NCBI RefSeq assembly: GCF_004000435.1
Contig: NZ_RBVZ01000002.1
Location: forward strand, 496,001-560,000
DNA: 64,000 nt
From: Alexandriicola marinus
GTDB taxonomy: Bacteria > Pseudomonadota > Alphaproteobacteria > Rhodobacterales > Rhodobacteraceae
Direction: 5' to 3'
Each line of letters begins with the position of its first letter. The first letter of the stretch is position 1. The translations under genes and the position numbers were made by a program. The notes below the pieces were generated by a model, which was not told the origin of the DNA, ran no database searches, and saw nothing but the letters and a program-made list of their open reading frames with translations. This document shows positions 53,723 through 62,100 of the stretch, piece by piece.

Positions 53723-54969
53723 AGGGGAAGATCGCCTATCTGACGGGCGAATACCCCCGGGCCACGGACACCTTCATCCAGCGTGAAGTCGCAGCCCTGC
53801 GCGAGCTTGGCTTCCGGATCGAGACGTTTTCGATCCGCCGCACCGGAGCCGAGCATATCGTGGGCCCCGAACAAAAGGCCGAGCAGGACCGGACATTTCA
53901 CGTCCTTCAGGCAACGGCCAACCCGCTGCGGTCTCTCAGGGCGCAGGCCTGGGCCATACGCAGACCGGGGCGGTATCTGTCGGCCCTGACACTTGCCTGG
54001 AAGACAGCGCCAAAGGGTCTTCGGGGGCGGGCCTACAACCTGATCTATTTCGCCGAGGCTGTGACGCTTGCCCATGAAATGAAAGCGCGCGGCATCTTTC
54101 ATCTACACAATCATATCGCCAAGTCGAGCTGCACAGTCGCGATGCTTGCGTCCGAGGTTTCGGGTATCCCCTTCAGTTTCACCCTGCATGGGCCGGACAT
54201 CTTCTTTGAACCGCATCACTGGCGGCTTGACGCCAAGATCGAACGCGCCTCGTTCGTCGCCTGCATCTCGGACTTCTGCCGAAGTCAGGCGATGCTGTTC
54301 TCGGAGCGGGCGCAGTGGGACAAGCTGCATATCATCCATTGTGGCATCGATCCGTCCCGCTATGACGGCACCCCGGGCGGGGACGGGCCGATCCTGTTCG
54401 TGGGGCGGTTGGCGTCGGTCAAGGGTATCCCCGTCCTTCTTGATGCGATGGCGAGGGTGCGCAAGTCACGGCCCGAGGCCCGGCTTGTCCTGATCGGCGA
54501 TGGCCCCGAACGCCCCGGGATCGAGGCCGCGGTCCGGGCCAATCCTGAGCTTGCGCCCGCCGTGACCTTTGCGGGCTACCAGTCGCAGGACGAGGTTGCC
54601 CGGCACCTTGCCTCGGCATCGATGCTTGTTCTGCCCTCATTCGCCGAAGGTGTGCCGGTCGTCCTGATGGAGGCGATGGCCGCCGGCAAACCCGTCATCG
54701 CGACGCAGGTGGGTGGCGTTGCCGAGCTTGTTCAGGACGGTGTGTCGGGCAAGCTGGTGCCCGCCGGCGATGACCGGGCTCTCGATGCGGCGATCACCGG
54801 ATTGCTGGCCGATCCGAAGGGTCGCGCGCGCATGGGCGAGGCTGGACGCGAAACTGTCAGAACGAATTTCAACGCGATGGACGAGGCGGCGCGCCTTGGC
54901 ATCCTGTTCGTCAGCTATCAAACCGATCAGCCAAGGCCCGCGAAGCGACCGGGACATGTGGACCCATGA
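53719..54969 (+). CDS. Glycosyltransferase family 4 protein
   Basis: 416-residue GT-B retaining glycosyltransferase. N-terminal domain starts KIAYLTGEYPRATDTFIQRE; the C-terminal domain has PILFVGRLASVKGIPVLLDA and the GT4 E-x7-E motif FAEGVPVVLMEAMAAGKP. It elongates a lipid-linked glycan using a nucleotide sugar in the cytoplasm. Overlaps the epimerase stop and the GT2 start by 4 bases each. Confidence 0.95.
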   Translation: MKGKIAYLTGEYPRATDTFIQREVAALRELGFRIETFSIRRTGAEHIVGPEQKAEQDRTFHVLQATANPLRSLRAQAWAIRRPGRYLSALTLAWKTAPKGLRGRAYNLIYFAEAVTLAHEMKARGIFHLHNHIAKSSCTVAMLASEVSGIPFSFTLHGPDIFFEPHHWRLDAKIERASFVACISDFCRSQAMLFSERAQWDKLHIIHCGIDPSRYDGTPGGDGPILFVGRLASVKGIPVLLDAMARVRKSRPEARLVLIGDGPERPGIEAAVRANPELAPAVTFAGYQSQDEVARHLASASMLVLPSFAEGVPVVLMEAMAAGKPVIATQVGGVAELVQDGVSGKLVPAGDDRALDAAITGLLADPKGRARMGEAGRETVRTNFNAMDEAARLGILFVSYQTDQPRPAKRPGHVDP

Positions 54970-55937
54970 CCCGGGTTGGCGTCGTGGCCATCGGCCGGAA
55001 CGAGGGCGAACGACTGCGGCGGTGCCTCGCATCCCTGCAAGACGCCGACGCGCGGGTCGTTTATGTCGACAGCGGCTCGACCGATGACAGCCGCGAGATT
55101 GCCCGATCCTTCGGCGTCGACATCGTTTCGCTGGATATGTCGGCCCCGTTCACTGCCGCACGCGGGCGGAATGCCGGGGTGGAGGCGCTGCGCGAAGGCG
55201 GATTGCCCGACTACATCCAGTTCATCGACGGGGATTGCGCGGTCGCGGACGGCTGGCTGACCGCCGCGACGGCTGCGCTGGACGAAGATCCCGATCTCGG
55301 CCTCGTGACAGGCTGGCGCTCCGAAGTGGCACGCGACGTCAGTGTCTATAACCAGATGTGCGACGTGGAATGGCATCGCCCGGCCGGCGAGATAAGGGCC
55401 TGCGGCGGCGATCTGATGGTTCGATCCAAGGTCTTCGACGAAATCGGTGGGTTCGACCCCGGGCTGATCTGTTCGGAGGATGAGGATTTCGTCCTCCGGC
55501 TCAGGAAGGCCGGGGCCATGGCGCGGCGCCTGCCCCTGAAGATGACATCACACGACGCGAACATGACACGGTTCTCACAATGGTGGCGGCGCACGCTGCG
55601 TGCGGGCCACGGGTTCGCAGAAGTCGGACGACGCCACGGGGATCACTTCGTCGCCGAACGTCGCCGGGCGTGGGTCTATGGGTTAGGCCTGCCGCTTGTC
55701 GCGCTCTTCGGGGTGGCTTGGCTCGGCTGGATCGCGTCCCTTGGCGTTGCGGCCATCTACGGCCTGTCCTGGTGGCGAACGGCAAAAGGCCTCGAAAGGA
55801 ACGGGCAGAAACCAGCCGAGGCCCGGCGCCATGCGGCATTCTACACTCTGGCCAAGCTGCCGCATCTGCTGGGTATGCTGCTCTATCACATCCGACGCCT
55901 GCGCGGTGTCCGACCCCGATTGATCGAGTATAAATGA
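54966..55937 (+). CDS. Glycosyltransferase family 2 protein with membrane anchor
   Basis: 323-residue GT-A inverting glycosyltransferase. VAIGRNEGERLRRCLASLQD opens the domain; VYVDSGSTDDSREIARSFGV binds nucleotide, and the catalytic acidic triads are visible as FIDGDCAV and CSEDEDFVLR. A C-terminal hydrophobic segment (LGLPLVALFGVAWLGWIASL, then VAAIYGLSWW) anchors it. It may be the last glycosyltransferase of the operon; 95 bases separate it from the CpsD-like gene. Confidence 0.93.
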   Translation: MTRVGVVAIGRNEGERLRRCLASLQDADARVVYVDSGSTDDSREIARSFGVDIVSLDMSAPFTAARGRNAGVEALREGGLPDYIQFIDGDCAVADGWLTAATAALDEDPDLGLVTGWRSEVARDVSVYNQMCDVEWHRPAGEIRACGGDLMVRSKVFDEIGGFDPGLICSEDEDFVLRLRKAGAMARRLPLKMTSHDANMTRFSQWWRRTLRAGHGFAEVGRRHGDHFVAERRRAWVYGLGLPLVALFGVAWLGWIASLGVAAIYGLSWWRTAKGLERNGQKPAEARRHAAFYTLAKLPHLLGMLLYHIRRLRGVRPRLIEYK

Positions 55938-56032
55938 AGGCGCCGAAATCGAACCAATTGCACAATTTGGCCCAGTTTTTCTGACATGACCGAAACAGTC
56001 AGCCCGTGCCGGGCGATGACAGCAGGCGAGCA

Positions 56033-57010
56033 ATGAACGACAAAGTGGTAAGGCGCACAGGCAGACCGAGGCTCGATTCCGGGGCCCGGGAGCGGATTCT
56101 TGCCAAGATCGCTAAGCTCGACCATGCCCCGGCCGAAGAGATCGAGGTGGCGACGGATGCGCTCCGTGATCTGCTGCGCAGCGATCCCGTGACAGAGGCC
56201 GAGCCGGAACCGGCCGCGCAAATCGACACCTCCGACAGCGATGCAGGCGCGACGGCGCCTGATCCGTCCGCACCCCCCTCCCCGTCGGTTCATGACAGCT
56301 GGACCCGTCTGCGACAGTTCTCCCTCGACGGCACACATCTGGAAGGAAAGCTGGTCATCACGGCCAACAGGTCCGACCCGGCACACGGAGCCTTTGACGT
56401 TCTGCGCACGCGTCTGGTTCAGGCCCTTGCCGACAAGGGCTGGACGCGTGTTGCCATCACCTCGCCGACGGCCGGCTGCGGCAAAAGCTTTACCGCCGTG
56501 AACCTCGCCATCACCCTGTCACGTTATGACAGCTGCCGGACCGTGCTTCTGGATTTCGACATGCGCAGACCCGGGCTTGCCCGGTATTTCGGCGTCGAGC
56601 GCGCCGGGTCGATCGGCGATTATCTGCGCGGCTTTGTCCCGCTGGAGGATCACCTTATCCGGCCGGGGCCGAACAATCTGCATGTCGGGGACAGGCTTGC
56701 CATAGGCCTGAACGACCGGCCCGAAGCCTATGCGGCCGAATTGCTTCAGCAGCCGGAAACGGCCGCCGTCATGACCCATCTCGAACGGACTCTGCACCCG
56801 GAAGTCGTGCTTCTTGATCTGCCGCCTGCCCTTGCGCAGGACGATGTCATCGCGGCACGCCCGCATTTCGACTGTGTCTTGATGGTGGTCGGTGGCGGGA
56901 TGACCACCTCCGACGAGATTCAGGAGGCAACCCGCCGGATCGGCGAAGACAAGCCGGTTCTGGGCGTGGTGCTGAACAAGGCCGATATCGAGGGCGACTA
57001 CGCCTATTAG
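56033..57010 (+). CDS. CpsD/CapB-like autokinase (Wzc-type ATPase domain)
   Basis: 325-residue cytosolic ATPase of the bacterial tyrosine kinase (BY-kinase) family. Walker A is ITSPTAGCGKSFTAVNLA, Walker A' LLDFDMRRPGLARYFG, and Walker B VVLLDLPPALAQDD. An N-terminal 120 residues (RRTGRPRLDSGARERILAKI; then acidic, Pro-rich linker) is longer than in CpsD. The C-terminus ends GDYAY, only two tyrosines, against the usual Tyr-rich cluster. ATG 56033 follows AGGCGAGC. It is expected to control chain length/export with the Wzz partner encoded convergently. Confidence 0.9.
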   Translation: MNDKVVRRTGRPRLDSGARERILAKIAKLDHAPAEEIEVATDALRDLLRSDPVTEAEPEPAAQIDTSDSDAGATAPDPSAPPSPSVHDSWTRLRQFSLDGTHLEGKLVITANRSDPAHGAFDVLRTRLVQALADKGWTRVAITSPTAGCGKSFTAVNLAITLSRYDSCRTVLLDFDMRRPGLARYFGVERAGSIGDYLRGFVPLEDHLIRPGPNNLHVGDRLAIGLNDRPEAYAAELLQQPETAAVMTHLERTLHPEVVLLDLPPALAQDDVIAARPHFDCVLMVVGGGMTTSDEIQEATRRIGEDKPVLGVVLNKADIEGDYAY

Positions 57011-58344
57011 GGTCTGGCACCACGTCGCAACAGCGGCAGGCGGAGCAGTTCCAGGAGCCGTTGGATGGGCAGCATCGACCAGAGTTCCACGCCGAAACGG
57101 CGGATCAAGACCCACACGAGCCCCAGCAACGCGATCAGGTAAGCGCCCAGTTTCAGCAGCCGGTTTCGCTTGGCTCTGCGGGTGGTCAGGTTGGGAATGA
57201 TAATCACAGGACGCACACCCAACTGACGTTCGAGTTGGGCGGCGGTCCGGATCTTCCCGCTCGACAACTCGAGCAGCATCGCGGCGGCCAGCGCGAAGAC
57301 CACCGTCGCGACACCACCGGCCAGCGCGATCTTTCGGCGGCTGGCGGAGACCGGATATTCAGGCGGGATCGCTGTTTCCAGCACCTCGAACCGCTCGGCT
57401 TGATCCTGTTCCTCGAGAAGCTGGGTCATGGCCGCTTCGGTGCGCCGCTGTGTGACGACCTCGTATTCGGTGTTCAGCTGTTCGAGCTGCCGATTGAGCG
57501 CGGAAAGGCGCCGTTCGATGATCGGTGCCGCGGCAATCGCCTCTTCGATGCGGGCGATGTTCTCGGCGATCAGGGAGCGTTGCTGCTCAAGCAGGGCGAC
57601 CTGACGCTCCAGCTCGTCTTCGCGAAGGCGATCGGACTGCGTCTGCAATTCGATCAGCTGCTGATCAAGCGCAATCTGCGTATCTGTGAGCCGGGTCAGC
57701 CGTTCCCGCTGGGAGGCGATATTGTCAGGCAGGCTGTCGAGGTTGACCCCCTTGAACTCGGCAATGATTGCCTCGACCTGCGAAATCTCTTCGCTGACGC
57801 GCGCCTCTTCCGAAACAAAGAAAGCCAGTGTGCGTGCCGCCCGGCCTTCGCTGCGCGATTGCGCCTCGGTCAGGATCGAGTTCAGGAAATCGTTCGCGAC
57901 ATCCGCCGCCAGCTGCGCATCATCCAGCCGCACCGTAATCACAAGGCCCGACGGCTGCACATCCGGGCGCCACGACTGCGTCGGATCGACAAGTTCGATG
58001 ATCGTGATGGATTCCCGAAGCAGAAACACCTTTTCCGTCAACGGCATATCACCCGGAAACAGTCCGAACCTGTCGATCACAGCAACCATGTTGTCCCGCG
58101 ACATCAGCTTTTGCTGGATCAGGTCGAGCTGTGAATTGGAATTCACCATCATCGCCTGACCGGCCAATTGTTCCGCGACCTCGGGGGCCTCGATCTGGAT
58201 GACCGCCGTCGCCTCGAACAGCTTGGGCCTGCTCAGAGCAAACCAGACCGACGAGGCCATTCCGATCGCGAGGATCAGGATGATGACCGGCAAACGCCGC
58301 CAGATGACACGCAACAGGGCGCGCGGGGAAACAAGGTGGCCCAT
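57007..58344 (-). CDS. Wzz/GumC-type polysaccharide co-polymerase
   Basis: 445-residue inner-membrane chain-length determinant. First helix VIILILAIGMASSVWFALS; then ATAVIQIEAPEVAEQ and DPTQSWRP-like periplasmic segments; a long coiled-coil (IALDQQLIELQTQSDRLRED; QQRSLIAENIARIEEAIAAA); and two C-terminal helices (IALAGGVATVVFALAAAMLL; LLKLGAYLIALLGLVWVLIR). ATG 58344 fits family openings; 10 upstream codons are open. It lacks a fused kinase, so it needs the separate CpsD-like protein. The stops overlap by 4 bases. Confidence 0.93.
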   Translation of the reverse strand: MGHLVSPRALLRVIWRRLPVIILILAIGMASSVWFALSRPKLFEATAVIQIEAPEVAEQLAGQAMMVNSNSQLDLIQQKLMSRDNMVAVIDRFGLFPGDMPLTEKVFLLRESITIIELVDPTQSWRPDVQPSGLVITVRLDDAQLAADVANDFLNSILTEAQSRSEGRAARTLAFFVSEEARVSEEISQVEAIIAEFKGVNLDSLPDNIASQRERLTRLTDTQIALDQQLIELQTQSDRLREDELERQVALLEQQRSLIAENIARIEEAIAAAPIIERRLSALNRQLEQLNTEYEVVTQRRTEAAMTQLLEEQDQAERFEVLETAIPPEYPVSASRRKIALAGGVATVVFALAAAMLLELSSGKIRTAAQLERQLGVRPVIIIPNLTTRRAKRNRLLKLGAYLIALLGLVWVLIRRFGVELWSMLPIQRLLELLRLPLLRRGARP

Positions 58345-58461
58345 GTCCACTCCTCGACCAAACCTCCGATCCACAAAATGGACCGGGCCTTGCCCCTAAC
58401 GGCAAAGACACGAATCTGCACATGTCTATGCCACACCCTTGCCCCAATTTAGCCGATTACT

Positions 58462-58489
58462 TGCCCGGATTCCACGAACCATCCGGGCA
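58462..58489. terminator. Stem-loop between Wzz and PPTase genes
   Basis: 9-base perfect inverted repeat TGCCCGGAT (58462-58470) and ATCCGGGCA (58481-58489) with a 10-base loop. It sits about 55 bases past the PPTase stop on the minus strand. No U tract follows, so it may be a processing/stability hairpin or a Rho-assisted end for the NRPS-PPTase transcript. The remaining 200-base gap holds no gene. Confidence 0.45.
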
Positions 58490-58544
58490 GATGGGGAAAC
58501 GATGCGTTGCCGATATCGAAATCACCGCCATGTTTTCGCCGCAA

Positions 58545-59186
58545 TCAGCGCTTTGGCAAGACCACCGCCGCGACGCATAGTCCGCCATCGATGATCAGGT
58601 GCCCGCCCACGACGGTTCCCGCCGCGACCGGCCCTGCCGAGCGGTCAAGCTCTGCGGCAAAGCGATTGCCGTCCGAATCGAGCCGGATGCGCATATCCTG
58701 AAAATCCCAGATCGCCCCCGCCAGCGGATAAAGCGCCTTGTAGGTGGCCTCCTTGGCGCAAAAGATCGCCCGCGTGCGGCCCCGATCAACCTGTTCGTCC
58801 GGGGTCAGCACCGTTTCGATCGCATCAACGGGCAACGGCGCATCGGGTTCGATGTCGACCCCCACGCCCAGCACGTCTTCGGAGGATGCGACGAGGGCGA
58901 TCGCAAATCCGGCCGCATGGCTGATGCTGCCCACTATGCCCCGTGGCCATTGCGGGGCGCGATCCGCGTCCATCGGAATCGAGACACCCGTCATGCCCAA
59001 TTGGGCAAGGGCCTGGCGCGCGGCCGCCCGGCCTGCCGCGAATTCGGCGCGACGTGCCGGAACGGCCTTCGCAATCGCGGCGGCCTCTTCCCCGGTCAGG
59101 GGGGCGCTGTCCGAAATCGAACGACAGACAAGCACGCAGCCGGGCCCGACGGCCTGTTCCAGACGAGCAACAGCCGACAGTGTCAC
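58545..59186 (-). CDS. 4'-phosphopantetheinyl transferase (Sfp/EntD type)
   Basis: 213-residue enzyme moving phosphopantetheine from CoA to the carrier-protein Ser of NRPS/PKS. Landmarks: GSISHAAGFAIALVAS, GVGVDIEPDAPLPVD (Mg-binding Asp/Glu) and AIFCAKEATYKALYPL (KEAxYK). Size and motifs fit the EntD-like group. It overlaps the NRPS stop (ATGA), which makes it a dedicated activator of that carrier protein. It lacks any link to AcpS of fatty-acid synthesis. Confidence 0.94.
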   Translation of the reverse strand: MTLSAVARLEQAVGPGCVLVCRSISDSAPLTGEEAAAIAKAVPARRAEFAAGRAAARQALAQLGMTGVSIPMDADRAPQWPRGIVGSISHAAGFAIALVASSEDVLGVGVDIEPDAPLPVDAIETVLTPDEQVDRGRTRAIFCAKEATYKALYPLAGAIWDFQDMRIRLDSDGNRFAAELDRSAGPVAAGTVVGGHLIIDGGLCVAAVVLPKR

Positions 59187-62100
59187 GCGTCCTGCATCCG
59201 TCTGGCGCGCAGGACCTTGCGCCGGGCCATGGCATCGGATCGGGCCGCGGCGCGTGCTGCTGCGCCGTCCATCGGCCGGACAGGCGTCAGAGACGGCTGC
59301 GGCGCCGGTGATTCATTATCAACCGGTTGCGTCGCAGCCTTGCGCTTGCGGCTGGCCACAGGAGCGGCGCCGCCGAGAAGGGCCTCGACATGGGAGGCCA
59401 GCGCCCCGAGTGTCGTGTGCCGGAAAATATCCGTGATCCCCAGACGCGACACACCGAGGCTGTCGCGAATTTCGCGATGGGCCTGCACCGCAAGCAGGGA
59501 ATGGCCGCCGAGGTCGAAGAAATTGTCGCGCGCGCCCGGCGTCGGAACACCCAGTATGCCCGCCCAGATCGCAGCCAGCGCATCGATCGTCGAGACGCTC
59601 GCCTCCGCATCGGGGGACAGAACGGGAGCCGTCGCAGGTCGTGCTGCCGGGGCGCGCGGGCCGGGTTGCGGCAGGGCCTTGCGGTCGACCTTCTTGTTGG
59701 GCGTCAGGGGAAAGGCATCGAGCGCGATCACCCGGGCGGGAACCATATGCGCGGGCAAATCCTTGGCCAGCGCCTGTTTCACGACCTGTTCGGTGGGACT
59801 GTCGGTCCCGGTGAGATAGGCGACAAGCTGTTCTGACCCAGCCTCTCCCAGCGCCACGACAACGGATTGCGACACACCGGGAAGCGCGTCGATCGCGGCC
59901 TCGATCTCGCCCAATTCGATCCGGTGGCCGCGCAGTTTGACCTGATGATCGGCACGACCCAGGAAATCGAGGGTGCCGTCGGCCTGCCATCGCGCCAGAT
60001 CGCCAGTACAATACATCCGCCCCGGCGCAAAAGGATTGGGGCGGAACCTGTCTTCTGTCAGATCGGGTCGCTGCCAATAGCCAAGCGCAACGCCTTCGCC
60101 ACCGATCCACAATTCGCCCACCTGACCGGTGGCGACGGGTTCGAGCCTCTCATCGAGGACATAGACCTGCGTATTGGCGATCGGCGAGCCGATCGATGCG
60201 GTTCCCTCCGCGTCGCGAACGGTCTGGGTCGTCGACCAGATCGTCGTCTCGGTCGGGCCATACATGTTCTCGATCCGGGCTTTTGTGGCGGCCGATAGAT
60301 CACGCACGAGCGCACCGGGAAGCGCCTCGCCGCCGATCATCAGGTGTCGGATGCGGCGCAGGGCTGCGCGGCTTGCATCATCGCCGACAAGCATCCGGGC
60401 CATGGACGGCGTGCATTGCAGATGGGTCACGTCGTGCCGTTCGATCTGCGCCGCGATGGAGAAATCGTCATCTGCGGGTGCGCTGTCCTCGTTGGACAGG
60501 GCGCACACCTTTGCGAGCGGCCGCAATCCATCCAGCACGGTCTGCGCCCCGATGCCATAATCGATCAGGCAGGCGACCTCCGTGACCCCGATGGCCTTGA
60601 CCTGTTCAACCCGGTCAAGCGCATCGTCGATCGTCCCGAACAGGCCGGAGTCGTTGAAATACCTCTCGAATGCATAATCGAGAATGCCTTCAAGCTCCTC
60701 TGGCTCCAGTGACCCGAGATCGAGCTGGAACGCATTGTCCACGCCCTTGGGCCGCTTGAAGGCGGGAAACGCCCAGGCGTATTGCTTGATCAGACCGGCG
60801 GCGGAGCGCAGGTAATCCTTCATCGGCTCGCGCGCGGTCTCCCGCGCCTCGTCGCGCGTGGCAGCAAGGTAGGTGTGCAGCATCAGCGTGACGGAAAAAT
60901 CCTGCGGGTCGTGACCCGCCTCGCGCAGCGCGGCGTGATAGATCGCGATCTTTTCGCCCACCTCGTCGACCGACTGACCCAGCAGATGGGTCAGGACATT
61001 CGCGCCAATGCGTCCCGCCTCGGCCCAGGTTTCCGGATTGCCCGCCGTCGTCACCCATATCGGCACCTCCTTCGAGACGGGCCTTGGCTGCGTCACAAGC
61101 GTATGGATCGACCCATCCGCCCGGGGGAAGCCCACCTCTTCGCCGCGCCAGAGGGCACGGACCTGTGCGATCGCCTCGGACATGGCCTCCTTGTTGCGAG
61201 GCGGCGCGTTCTCTGGCCGAAGGACGAAATCATCCGGCTGCCAGCCAGAGGCGATAGCAAGCCCGGCACGCCCGTTCGTCAGGTTGTCGATGACGGCCCA
61301 TTCCTCGGCGATGCGCGCCGGGTGGTGAAGGGGCGCGACGCAGCTGCCCGCCCGAACCCCGATGTTTCGCGTCACGGCGGCGACGGCGGCACCGGTGACC
61401 GACGGGTTGGGATAGGGTCCGCCGAAAGCATGGAAATGCCGTTCCGGTGTCCAGACGGCGGTGAACCCGTTTTCATCGGCGTATTTTGCCCCATCGAGCA
61501 AAAGGCGATACTTGTCACGCCCCTCGCCATCGTCATTGCCCCAATAGAACAGGCTGAAGTCCATCCCGCCGATCCGCCGCCCGCCGCCCGCGGACACCAT
61601 CGCCCGGCTCTCATCACCTGACATGACGACGGTCACGCCACGCGCCAGCGTCCAGAACAGTTCGAGCACCGAGATATCGAAGCTGAGCGATGTAACGGCA
61701 AGCCATCTGTCGCCCGCGTCATGCGGTATGCGCTCATCTATCCCGGCAAAAAAATTCGCCACGTTGCGATGGCTGATCATCACGCCCTTGGGCCGCCCGG
61801 TGGAGCCCGAGGTATAGATCATATAGGCCAAGTCCTCCGGTCGGGGGCCATCGGATACGGCCGTTTCCGGGGCATCGTTCAGACGCGGGTCGTCGATCAG
61901 AACCACCACCGCCTCATGTTCCGGAAGCACGTCTTGGGTCTGGGCCTCGGCCAGAATGGCGCGGGGCGCGCTGTCTTCGACGTAAAGGGCGATGCGGTCC
62001 CTCGGGTAGGCGGGATCAAGCGGCACATAGGCCGCGCCCGCCTTCTGGATGGCCAGCGCCCCGATCACGAGGTCCGCCGATCGGCTCAGACACAGCCCGA

